Assembly (NCBI RefSeq): GCF_004764705.1
Contig: NZ_SHLX01000045.1
Location: forward strand, 1-58,241
Direction of reading: 5' to 3'
DNA from: Paenibacillus cymbidii
GTDB taxonomy: Bacteria > Bacillota > Bacilli > Paenibacillales > NBRC-103111
Length of the DNA stretch: 58,241 nt
Part shown: in pieces, positions 39,789-47,633 of the stretch
How positions within the stretch are numbered: the stretch's first letter is position 1
How the letters are laid out: each line of letters starts with the position of its first letter
Made by a program: the position numbers and the translations under genes
Notes under the pieces: generated by a model
Told to the model about the DNA's origin: nothing
Seen by the model: the letters and a program-made list of their open reading frames with translations, nothing else
Database searches by the model: none

Positions 39789-41588
39789 CTACTCCTTCGT
39801 CACCTGAATCATCCGATACTCGTCGTTCCATTCGATCGTCCCGCCGAGTGCCTTGACGATAAACCGCAGCGGCACGTAACTGGTGTCGTCGCGCACGATG
39901 ACCTCATGCCCCATGTCGGTATCGACGCCGTTCACCTGGGCGATCGCACCGCCGCTGGTCGGGATCACAATCGTTGTTCCGGCGAACGGATCGGTGACGA
40001 CGATCGTTTTCGTCTTGTCGTTCCACTCGACTTTGACGCCCAGTTGGTCGCTGATATACCGGGTCGGCACCATCGTCACGTCGTCGGCAATAAACGGCAG
40101 CCCCAGTTCGGCCGAATAAGCCCCGTCTCCCATCGGCAAATAAAACTGTTTGCGCAGCACGTGGAGATCGTCCTTCAGCAATTTGAACACGTTCGAGTTG
40201 CGATCGAGGTTCAGCAGCAGATCGGACGGGTTCGTCTCTTTCGTCACCGCCAGGCTGCCGCCGGATACGTCGATCGGGTCCGCCTTGACCGCACCGTTCA
40301 CGTTCCAGAACTCCGACGCAACGGTAAGATGCACCGCGGAAACCCCGCCCATGTTCGCCATCCTCGGCGCAATCATCAGCGCCGTGTCCGCCTTGCGCAG
40401 CTTCAGGTCGTGATCGAAGTACAGCTCGCTTTTGACATACGTCGTGTCATTGAACACTTGCTTGAGCGCTTGTTCGCCGTCTTCGCCGATGCCGGCAAGC
40501 CCAACCGTCGCAATGGTCAGCACTTGTTTCACTTCGGTGTGAATGACTTCGATTGCCGTTTCGCGATCGTTCCAAATGTCCCGGATGCCGTTCAGCAGCG
40601 GCATGACGGACGCCGGAGCGGCGCCGAGAGCGTCTCCCGTCAAACCCGTCGCTTCGCCCGCCGCCATCTTGTCCAGCTCCTTCGCCACAATCGGCTGCAG
40701 CGCGTCGTACACTTGACCGATCAGTTCCTTCAGCGCCTGATCGTCCTTCATCATATTGAGCAGCAGCCGCTTCACCAACGGCAGCAGCTCCGTGCCGTTC
40801 ACTTCCCCGCTGAGCTTGAACAAGTTCAGCGATTCGCCGTGAACGGTGGCGTCGACGTTCGAGACGCCGATCTTCGCCGGATTCGGCAGCTGTTTGATGA
40901 GATACGACATGATGCTGCGGGACAATTCGGGATCGCTCAGCTTCTTCTGCAGTTCGGCGATGACGCCGCCGTCCGCCGAAGCCGCCGCTCCCCCCTCGCC
41001 GGTTACGGCCGCTGTGTCGATCACGATCGGCTTCTTCGCTCCTTCGACCTGGAACGTCAGCCGCGGCCCGTCCACGTAGAACCGGAACGGAATATTGCGC
41101 CCCGCGACAGCGAGCGTTCCGGCCGCCGACATACGCTCCGCATTTTCCACTTTAAGCGCGTCCAGATTGAGTTTCATCGATTGCAGTAGCTTAAGCATCG
41201 CCAGTTCATTCGGGTCGGCGCTCTTCTCGTCGACGACAAGGTCGAACGCCAGCGACACCTTGCCTTCCATCGCTTTCGGCACGAACGTGTCGCTCAGCGC
41301 TTTGTTGATGTCGAGGCCGCCGATTGCTTCGCAGCCTGCCAATACGAGGATTGCGGCAAGGAGCAGAGCGCCGGCTTTCAGAGGTTGTTCAAAAAGCCAT
41401 CTTTTGATCACGAAGCTTAATCGAGAAGCATATTCGGCATCGAATCTTGCGTTCACCCTCGAAGTCCGTTGCTCATTTAGGTTTTGCCTAAACTCCGCTA
41501 CTCCTTCTTCAGGTTCTCGCAACCTTCTCGGTGCTGAAAAGCCGGCTTTTTGAACTCGCAATTTCAGTGCGATCTTGCGGAAATTCAT
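39789..41588 (-). CDS. stalk-domain lipoprotein with an element inserted in its signal-peptide region
   Basis: This protein of about 599 residues has two C-terminal copper-amine-oxidase-N stalk repeats (about 475-599: TMVPTRYISDQLGVKVEWNDKTKTIVVTDP and SYVPLRFIVKALGGTIEWNDEYRMIQVTKE) behind a long domain of unknown function. A lipobox (LLAAILVLAGC) is visible but lies about 75-85 residues from the start, far too deep for a normal signal peptide. The intervening residues (about 11-68) are encoded by an inverted-repeat element at 41387-41555. Without it, MNFRKIALKL would join the hydrophobic stretch as an ordinary lipoprotein signal. ATG 41588 has GGAGG upstream. Export may be impaired in this strain. 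Confidence 0.78.
   Translation of the reverse strand: MNFRKIALKLRVQKAGFSAPRRLREPEEGVAEFRQNLNEQRTSRVNARFDAEYASRLSFVIKRWLFEQPLKAGALLLAAILVLAGCEAIGGLDINKALSDTFVPKAMEGKVSLAFDLVVDEKSADPNELAMLKLLQSMKLNLDALKVENAERMSAAGTLAVAGRNIPFRFYVDGPRLTFQVEGAKKPIVIDTAAVTGEGGAAASADGGVIAELQKKLSDPELSRSIMSYLIKQLPNPAKIGVSNVDATVHGESLNLFKLSGEVNGTELLPLVKRLLLNMMKDDQALKELIGQVYDALQPIVAKELDKMAAGEATGLTGDALGAAPASVMPLLNGIRDIWNDRETAIEVIHTEVKQVLTIATVGLAGIGEDGEQALKQVFNDTTYVKSELYFDHDLKLRKADTALMIAPRMANMGGVSAVHLTVASEFWNVNGAVKADPIDVSGGSLAVTKETNPSDLLLNLDRNSNVFKLLKDDLHVLRKQFYLPMGDGAYSAELGLPFIADDVTMVPTRYISDQLGVKVEWNDKTKTIVVTDPFAGTTIVIPTSGGAIAQVNGVDTDMGHEVIVRDDTSYVPLRFIVKALGGTIEWNDEYRMIQVTKE
41387..41555. mobile_element. short non-autonomous inverted-repeat (MITE-like) element
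   Basis: Perfect 12-bp inverted termini GTTCAAAAAGCC (41387-41398) and GGCTTTTTGAAC (41544-41555) bound about 170 bp of sequence with no transposase. It lies inside the 5' end of the lipoprotein gene and keeps the frame open. Target duplication could not be identified with certainty. From memory, similar sequences are dispersed in Paenibacillus genomes; that needs a search. Confidence 0.65.
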
Positions 41589-41745
41589 GTCGAAGTTCTC
41601 CTCCATATGTTGGAATTGGCAAACGATTACAACATTCCTTGGAACAATTCGACGACAGGATTTCTTTTCCTCTTTGGCCGAATAAATACTTTTCGTCAGG
41701 GAAAGCTAAAGTTTGCCGCAAATGGGGATCGGGGGAGGCGATAAT

Positions 41746-42834
41746 TTGAGAAGTTTGTCGTACGGGCAATTATTCATGCTGGGGATGACTTCGGTCGGGT
41801 TCTTGAATCACGTGGTTCTCATTCCCGTCATCCTGGAAAAATCGCAGCGCGACGCCTGGGTTGCCGCCATTGCCGCCGGGCTGCTGTTCTTGCTCTGGAC
41901 TTCCGTCATCGCCTTCATTATGCGCCGCACCGCCCAGCAGCCCTTGTTCGATTGGCTGGCCGAACGCTTCGGACAACCGGTGTCGTGGCTGTTTCGAATT
42001 GCCTTCCTGCTGTTTCTGACAATGATGGGCGTCGTTACGCTGAACGATACGACGACCTGGACGAAAATTTCATACTTGCCGCATACGCCCTACACGCTGA
42101 TCGCCATTATGTTCTGCCTTTCCTGCCTGCTTGCGGCCACGTACGGCATTCGTACATTGGCGCTGATGAACGGGCTGGTGCTGCCGCTTATCGTCCTCTT
42201 CGGCTTTTTCGTCATGAGTGCCAATTTTGCCCATAAGGACTATTCGCTGCTGTTTCCCATATTCGAGCACGGGCTGGCGCCGATTCGCGACGGTATCGCC
42301 GTGGCCGGCGGCGGTTTCGCCGAATTGCTGCTGATCCTGCTGTTCCAGCATCATATCGTGCGCCAGGTGCGCTGGCCGTTCCTGCTGCTGATCGCCGTCA
42401 TGCTGATCGGTTTGACGCTCGGTCCGCTTACCGGGTCGCTCGCCGAATTCGGCCCCGCCGAAGCGTCGAAGCACCGGTATCCGGCTTACGAGCAGTGGCG
42501 GCTCGTGCGTCTCGGCAATTATATCGAGCATGTCGATTTTTTGTCGATTTATCAGTGGCTGGCCGGCGCCTTCATCCGGCTGTCGCTCGTTCTTGTCCTT
42601 TCCGCCGAATGCATGCCGTTTGCCGGATCGCAACAACGGCAACGCAAGGTGTGGATGCTGCTGCTATCGTTCCTGTATATCGCCGCGACCTTGTATCCGC
42701 TTAGCGATACCAACTATTTCGCTTTTCTGGAAATGTACTATTTTCAAATCTCGCTCTTCTTCCTGTTCTCCGTTTCGCTTATCTTGTCCGCTCTCGCGCT
42801 GGCGAGCGGCAAACGCAAGGAGGCGGCCACATGA
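41746..42834 (+). CDS. gerAB: spore germinant receptor subunit B (GerAB/GerKB-type)
   Basis: This protein of about 362 residues with about ten transmembrane helices is of the APC-superfamily spore permease group (Spore_permease, GerB). It lies in the spore inner membrane and binds germinant or passes ions. Family marks are LSYGQLFMLGMTSVGFLNHVVLIPVILEKSQRDAW near the start and the even hydrophobic spacing. A TTG start at 41746 is preferred, with GGGGGAGG seven bases upstream. It overlaps the GerA gene by four bases (ATGA). The gene order B-A-C differs from the A-B-C of B. subtilis gerA. Confidence 0.88.
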   Translation: MRSLSYGQLFMLGMTSVGFLNHVVLIPVILEKSQRDAWVAAIAAGLLFLLWTSVIAFIMRRTAQQPLFDWLAERFGQPVSWLFRIAFLLFLTMMGVVTLNDTTTWTKISYLPHTPYTLIAIMFCLSCLLAATYGIRTLALMNGLVLPLIVLFGFFVMSANFAHKDYSLLFPIFEHGLAPIRDGIAVAGGGFAELLLILLFQHHIVRQVRWPFLLLIAVMLIGLTLGPLTGSLAEFGPAEASKHRYPAYEQWRLVRLGNYIEHVDFLSIYQWLAGAFIRLSLVLVLSAECMPFAGSQQRQRKVWMLLLSFLYIAATLYPLSDTNYFAFLEMYYFQISLFFLFSVSLILSALALASGKRKEAAT

Positions 42835-44408
42835 CGAAACTCGCCAAGCTGTTTCGGCGCCATTACGCTCAAAGCGGGCTTGCGCCGGCTATAGACACTT
42901 CTGCCGTGGAACCCGGCGAACCGGTCAGCGAGCCGATGCTGCGGCGATTGTTCCAATTTTGTGCCGACGTGCATATCCAGGCCGGCGACAACGGCGACTC
43001 TGCGAATCCGATGCCGCTGGTGATCGTGTTCTGCGAAGGGCTGACGAACCTGGACTCGATAACCGATCAAATGCTGGCCTACATCCGCGAGCAAATGCGG
43101 CTCGAAACGGACGAAACGGCGCCGTCGTTCGGCAACCGGATCACGAACGCCCATACGCTCCGGCTGAAGCGGCTTGCTCCCGACACAGCCCCGCATCTGT
43201 TGGTCGATCTGGTGTTCTCCGGTTCCATGCTGCTTCACTTTCCGCTCGAAGGCCGGACCTTTACGGTCGATATTGCCTCCGTGCCGCAGCGTGCGCCGGA
43301 AGATTCAAATGCGGAAAATTCGATTCGCGGCTCCCGCGACGGTTTCATCGAGGAGTTGGACATCAATGTCGCGCTGATCCGCAAGCGGCTGGCGACCAAT
43401 TCCTTGTGCTACGAGCGGTTTACGCTCGGCAGGAGAAGCCGGACGCAGGTCGGTCTGCTCTATATGCGCGACCTTGCGAGCCCGGCAACGATCGAAGAAT
43501 GCCGCAAGCGACTCGCCGCAATCGATGTGGAAGCCATCTCCAACAATGCGCAGCTGGAGGAACTGCTGACCGGGGACCGGTTGACGCTGTTTCCGCTCAC
43601 CGATTATACGGGGCGGCCCGATTACGCCGGCTATGCGCTGATGCAGGGGCGGTTCATCCTGCTGGTGAACGGTTCTCCTACGGCAACGATCGCGCCTGCG
43701 AACATCATGCTGCTGTTCAGCAGCCCCGGCGACGCTTACAGTTCGATGCTGTTCGCTACCTTCACCAGACTGCTGCGCATTTTCGCGTTGCTGCTTTCCT
43801 TGTTCTTGCCCGGCTTCTACATCGCGCTCGGCGTTTTTAATCCGGATCAGCTTCCGCTCCCGCTGCTCGCCACCATCTCGGTGGCGCGTCTTGGCACGCC
43901 GCTGTCGGCGCCGTTCGAGCTGTTTCTGATGATCATATTGCTGGAGCTGTTCCGCGAGGCCGGGCTGCAGCTTCCGAAGCCGATCGGCTCGACGATTACG
44001 GTCGTCGGCGGGCTCATTATCGGCGACGCCGCAATCCGCGCCGGCCTCGTATCACCTTCCATCATCGTCGTGGCGGCGGCATCGGTCGTCGCTTCTTCGA
44101 CGCTGGTCAATCAGAACCTGATCGGTTCGATTACGGTGATCCGCATGGGCGTATTCCTGTTCTCCTCTACGCTCGGATTGTTCGGGTTTCTGCTCGCGAT
44201 TCTGTTGCTGACGCTCCACCTGGTGCAGCTGGAGTCGTTCGGGCTGCCTTATATGACGCCGCTGTCGCCGCTCGATGTCAAACAATTGCCTTTCAGCTTG
44301 CTGCGGCTGCCCTGGCAATTGAAGACAAAGGCGCTGCAGCCCTGGCTCAAGAAGCAAACGCAAGAAGCGGCGGCGGAGAAAAATAACCATGACCCGTCTG
44401 AAGCGTAA
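42831..44408 (+). CDS. gerAA: spore germinant receptor subunit A (GerAA-type)
   Basis: This 525-residue protein has the GerA-family layout: a hydrophilic N-terminal domain (about 40-270, with VGLLYMRDLASPATIEECRKRLAAID), then about five to six membrane helices (about 285-470, including NIMLLFSSPGDAYSSMLFATFTRLLRIFALLLSLFLPGFYIAL and IGSTITVVGGLIIGDAAIRAGLVSPSIIVVAAASVVASSTLVNQNL). A short cytoplasmic tail ends the protein. It forms an oligomeric nutrient-gated channel in the spore inner membrane. It is co-translated with neighbours on both sides. Confidence 0.93.
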   Translation: MTKLAKLFRRHYAQSGLAPAIDTSAVEPGEPVSEPMLRRLFQFCADVHIQAGDNGDSANPMPLVIVFCEGLTNLDSITDQMLAYIREQMRLETDETAPSFGNRITNAHTLRLKRLAPDTAPHLLVDLVFSGSMLLHFPLEGRTFTVDIASVPQRAPEDSNAENSIRGSRDGFIEELDINVALIRKRLATNSLCYERFTLGRRSRTQVGLLYMRDLASPATIEECRKRLAAIDVEAISNNAQLEELLTGDRLTLFPLTDYTGRPDYAGYALMQGRFILLVNGSPTATIAPANIMLLFSSPGDAYSSMLFATFTRLLRIFALLLSLFLPGFYIALGVFNPDQLPLPLLATISVARLGTPLSAPFELFLMIILLELFREAGLQLPKPIGSTITVVGGLIIGDAAIRAGLVSPSIIVVAAASVVASSTLVNQNLIGSITVIRMGVFLFSSTLGLFGFLLAILLLTLHLVQLESFGLPYMTPLSPLDVKQLPFSLLRLPWQLKTKALQPWLKKQTQEAAAEKNNHDPSEA

Positions 44409-45558
44409 CCCCGCCCGTGCGCTGCTCGCCTTGTTTGCCCTGGTGTCGCTTGGCGGCTGCTGGGATGCCAAGGAGCTGCAGAATGTCGCCTACATCACCG
44501 CTCTTGGCGTCGACTACGAGAATAACGAATACATCGTTTACCATCAAATGCTGGAATTCTCCAATGTCGCCAAGGAGGTCGTCACGAAGTCGGAGCCGTC
44601 GGCGGGCACGTGGGTTGCGATCGGCAAAGGCAAAACGTTCGGCGAGGCGTTGAACAGCATTATGCCGTCCACGCAAATCCCGCTCAATTTTGGCCAAATG
44701 ACCGCCATTGTGTACAGCAATCGGCTGCTCGCCCGCGGCGGCGACGAAGTGTACGACATCACGAACCGCTTTCGCGATGTACGTTATACCAAATGGGTGT
44801 TTGCCACGGACGATTCGCTTGCCGACATTTTTTCGACCGTGCCGTTATTCCGCATGCCCCCGCTGCAGTCGGTCCTGCATTCGCCGGAAGAAGTTTACCG
44901 CCAATCGTCGATCGTCGAACCGATTTCGTTTCTGCGGTTTATCCGGGCGTACAATGAACCGGGCATGACCGTTATGCTGCCCAAGCTGGCGATCAACAGC
45001 AGTCACTGGCTGGAAGGCGGCAAGCCGCACAAGCTGCTGGAAATCGACGGCGTCTACCTGATTGCCGGCAATAAGCTGAAGGGCTGGCTCAGCAATGAAG
45101 AGGTGTGGGGAACGCGATTGTTTCAACCGACGGCCAAACAAATTGTGACGAGCTTAAAGGACGACAACGGGGCCTACATCGCTTCCGTTGTCATCACGAA
45201 CCCGCGCTTCCTCTTTTCGACGCGGCTGGAGGAAGGAATGCTGCGGACCAGACTGAAGATCCGCGTCACGTTTGCCGTTACGGAGTTGGTCCGCAACGTT
45301 TCGGACGAGGAAGTGATTGCGGCCACGATACGAACCATCCGCGAGCATATCCAGCGAACGTACCGGCTCGGGCTGCGGCAAGGCGTCGATATTTACAGCA
45401 TTCAGGAAACGTTCTACCGCAGGCACCCGAAGCAATGGACGGCGCTTTCGTCCGTACGGCCGCTGCCGCTGAACGAGCAATCGCTCGAAGAGATCGAAAT
45501 TATCGCCAAACTGCAAAATGCCGGCAAATACAAGCTGCGGATCAAAGCGACGCCTTAA
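44389..45558 (+). CDS. gerAC: spore germinant receptor lipoprotein subunit C (GerAC-type)
   Basis: This 389-residue lipoprotein has a lipobox in ALFALVSLGGC (Cys about 24) and then the family opening WDAKELQNVAYITALGVDYENNEYIVYHQMLEFSNVAK. The body covers the three-domain Germane/GerC fold. It overlaps the GerA gene by 20 bases, completing the receptor operon. A bidirectional terminator follows at 45565-45598. Confidence 0.92.
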   Translation: MTRLKRNPARALLALFALVSLGGCWDAKELQNVAYITALGVDYENNEYIVYHQMLEFSNVAKEVVTKSEPSAGTWVAIGKGKTFGEALNSIMPSTQIPLNFGQMTAIVYSNRLLARGGDEVYDITNRFRDVRYTKWVFATDDSLADIFSTVPLFRMPPLQSVLHSPEEVYRQSSIVEPISFLRFIRAYNEPGMTVMLPKLAINSSHWLEGGKPHKLLEIDGVYLIAGNKLKGWLSNEEVWGTRLFQPTAKQIVTSLKDDNGAYIASVVITNPRFLFSTRLEEGMLRTRLKIRVTFAVTELVRNVSDEEVIAATIRTIREHIQRTYRLGLRQGVDIYSIQETFYRRHPKQWTALSSVRPLPLNEQSLEEIEIIAKLQNAGKYKLRIKATP

Positions 45559-45564
45559 ATCGGA

Positions 45565-45598
45565 AAGGGCCGCCCTCGTCGTTGACGGGGCAGCCCTT
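45565..45598. terminator. bidirectional terminator between gerAC and eda
   Basis: AAGGGCCGCCC and GGGCAGCCCTT (one mismatch) enclose an inner CGTC/GACG stem. It is shared by the convergent genes. Confidence 0.8.
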
Positions 45599-45634
45599 AT
45601 TCGTTCGATCGGGAGCATGCGGCGCTTTGGCCGC

Positions 45635-46306
45635 TTACTTGCCGCTTTTCGCCGCGCGATACGCTTCCACGTACTGCTCCGCTTTGCGGGCGACGTGGCT
45701 GTAGTCGCCGGTTTTGACCGCTTCGCTCGTCAAGTCAGAACCGATGCCGACAGCCACGGCGCCGGCCTTGATCCATTCGCCGAGGTTCGCGAGCGACACG
45801 CCGCCGGTCGGCATGATGTTCGCTTGCGGCAGCGGGCCTTTGATCGCCTTGATCATTGCCGGGGAATACAAGTTGCCCGGGAACAGCTTCACGATGTCGA
45901 CGCCCAGCTCCAACGCGGTCTGGATCTCCTGGATCGTCATGACGCCGGGCATGACCGGGATGCGATACCGGTTGCACAGCGTAACGGTAGCCGGATTAAG
46001 CGAAGGGCCGACGACGAATTCGGCGCCGCTCAGGATGGCGACGCGCGCCGTCTCCGGATCGAGCACCGTGCCGACGCCGATGATCGCGTACTTGTCCGAG
46101 TCGGTCGTCGCCGCGCTCGAATACTTCTTCGCCAGCTTCTCGATCGCCTGCAGCGCAAACGGCACCGTCATCGTCACTTCGATGACCTTGATGCCGCCGG
46201 CGATCGCCTGTTCCGCCATCTCGGCCACTTCGTCCGGCGTTTCGCCGCGCAGCACCGCAACGACGCCTTCCTTGCACACTTGCTGAACCAGTTGCAGTTT
46301 CTTCAT
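45635..46306 (-). CDS. eda: KDPG/KHG aldolase
   Basis: This 223-residue class I aldolase splits 2-keto-3-deoxy-6-phosphogluconate into pyruvate and glyceraldehyde-3-phosphate. Seen are the catalytic Glu in VVAVLRGETPDEV, KVIEVTMTVPFA, IIGVGTVLDPETARVAILSGAEFVVGPSLNP and the Schiff-base Lys in VDIVKLFPGNLYSPAMIKAIKGPLPQANIMPTGGVSLANL. The start at MKKLQ (46306) fits family length. It is 35 bp downstream of KDG kinase on the same strand, giving a two-step pathway from KDG. Confidence 0.93.
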   Translation of the reverse strand: MKKLQLVQQVCKEGVVAVLRGETPDEVAEMAEQAIAGGIKVIEVTMTVPFALQAIEKLAKKYSSAATTDSDKYAIIGVGTVLDPETARVAILSGAEFVVGPSLNPATVTLCNRYRIPVMPGVMTIQEIQTALELGVDIVKLFPGNLYSPAMIKAIKGPLPQANIMPTGGVSLANLGEWIKAGAVAVGIGSDLTSEAVKTGDYSHVARKAEQYVEAYRAAKSGK

Positions 46307-46341
46307 ATCGGGTGAATCCTCCTTCGTGGTTTGCGCGGGCC

Positions 46342-47322
46342 TTACCGTTCCACGTGCGTTTTGCCGCCCAGCTTCGCTTCCACCTGCTCCCACGTCGGCA
46401 GCCCTTCCCAGTCGCCTTCCATCTGGATGACCATCGAACCGATCAGATTGCCGAGCCGGACCGCTTCCTTGTAATCGTACTGTTTCAGCAAGCCGGTAAT
46501 GAAGCCGGCGCAGAAGCCATCCCCCGCACCTACCGTATCGACGACCTGCTCGACTTTAAAATAAGGCACCGCGCTGACGCCGTCCTTCTCGACGATGTAC
46601 GTTTCGTCTTCCCCGCCCTTGACGATGGACACGCCGGGCAGCTCTTGCAGCCGGGCCACAATCGCATCGAAATTCTCCGTCTCGTACAGCAGCTTCAGCT
46701 CGTCCAGTCCCGGCAGGAAATAATCGGCCTCTGCCGCAAGCTCCAGCAGCACCGGCCGCGCTTCTTCGATCGTCCACAGCTTGAGCCGCAGGTTCGGATC
46801 GAAGCACACTTTGACGCCGCGCCGCTTGGCGATGCGAACCGCTTCGCGCACCGTCTCGCGGCACTCCGCGCTCAGCGCGCACGTGATGCCGGTGACGTGC
46901 AAATAGCGGGCGCCGCCGATATAGTCCGCGTCCAGATGCTCCGGCCGCATCCGACTCGCCGCGGAAAACTTGCGGTAGTAGTACACCGACGACTTGCCCG
47001 ACACCACTTCGCGCACGATCAGCCCCGTCGGCCCGTCGTCCGACAGCTGCGCGCGCGAGACGTCGACGCCTTCGCCGCGGATCCGCTTCATCATGTCGCG
47101 GCCGAGCGGGTCTTTGCCGAGCCGGCCGAACCAGCCGACGCTGCCGCCGAGCCGGGCGATTCCGATCGCCAGGTTGCTCTCCGCTCCGGCCAGCGACTTC
47201 TCGAACTGGCTGGAATATTCTATCCCTTTCGTCCCGACCGGCAGCATCAGCGCCATCGATTCGCCGAACGTGACGACGTCGGGCGTCTGTTCCCTTTGCA
47301 CCGCTTGCGTATGTTGCGTCAT
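46342..47322 (-). CDS. kdgK: 2-keto-3-deoxygluconate kinase (PfkB family)
   Basis: This sugar kinase of about 326 residues phosphorylates 2-keto-3-deoxygluconate. The PfkB signatures are GGSVGWFGRLGKDPLGRDMMKRIRGEGVDVS (N-terminal) and VDTVGAGDGFCAGFITGLL with catalytic Asp (C-terminal). The opening VVTFGESMALMLP is typical of KdgK. ATG 47322 is used; starts at 47349, 47366 or 47388 would add up to 22 residues, and none has a strong ribosome site. Paired with eda for pectin or uronate breakdown. No uronate isomerase or lyase gene is nearby. Confidence 0.88.
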   Translation of the reverse strand: MTQHTQAVQREQTPDVVTFGESMALMLPVGTKGIEYSSQFEKSLAGAESNLAIGIARLGGSVGWFGRLGKDPLGRDMMKRIRGEGVDVSRAQLSDDGPTGLIVREVVSGKSSVYYYRKFSAASRMRPEHLDADYIGGARYLHVTGITCALSAECRETVREAVRIAKRRGVKVCFDPNLRLKLWTIEEARPVLLELAAEADYFLPGLDELKLLYETENFDAIVARLQELPGVSIVKGGEDETYIVEKDGVSAVPYFKVEQVVDTVGAGDGFCAGFITGLLKQYDYKEAVRLGNLIGSMVIQMEGDWEGLPTWEQVEAKLGGKTHVER

Positions 47323-47522
47323 GCCGAACCCCACATTCCTCTGCGACATTATGTTGCCTGGTTTCATTACCGGAAGCGAAGCGCTCACCTCTAGCGCCGG
47401 GCCTGCTTCGCTGATTTGCTTCGATCTACAACTATTATTATATGAAAAACTGCTGCCGGAGTCTATTCATGTCGAACGACCGCGGGTAGGCGAGAGCTCC
47501 TCACTTTCTCAATATAGGCCGT

Positions 47523-47604
47523 CGAAATAGCCAGCGATTTCGCTGGCTATTTCTGCTTTGACCGGCCAAAAAGGCGAAATAAGCCATTTTTCATTGCCTA
47601 TTTT
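47523..47604 (-). repeat. intergenic hairpin array F (two hairpins, reverse polarity)
   Basis: CGAAATAGCCAGCG-ATTT-CGCTGGCTATTTC (47523-47553) is nearly perfect. A second hairpin with loop TTTTTC is at 47574-47604. Both have minus-strand loop polarity, matching the toxin-like gene that ends just beyond at 47634. Nothing else is recognised in 47323-47633. Confidence 0.78.
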
Positions 47605-47633
47605 GACGGAAGAGGCTCGCGATGCTGCGATGC

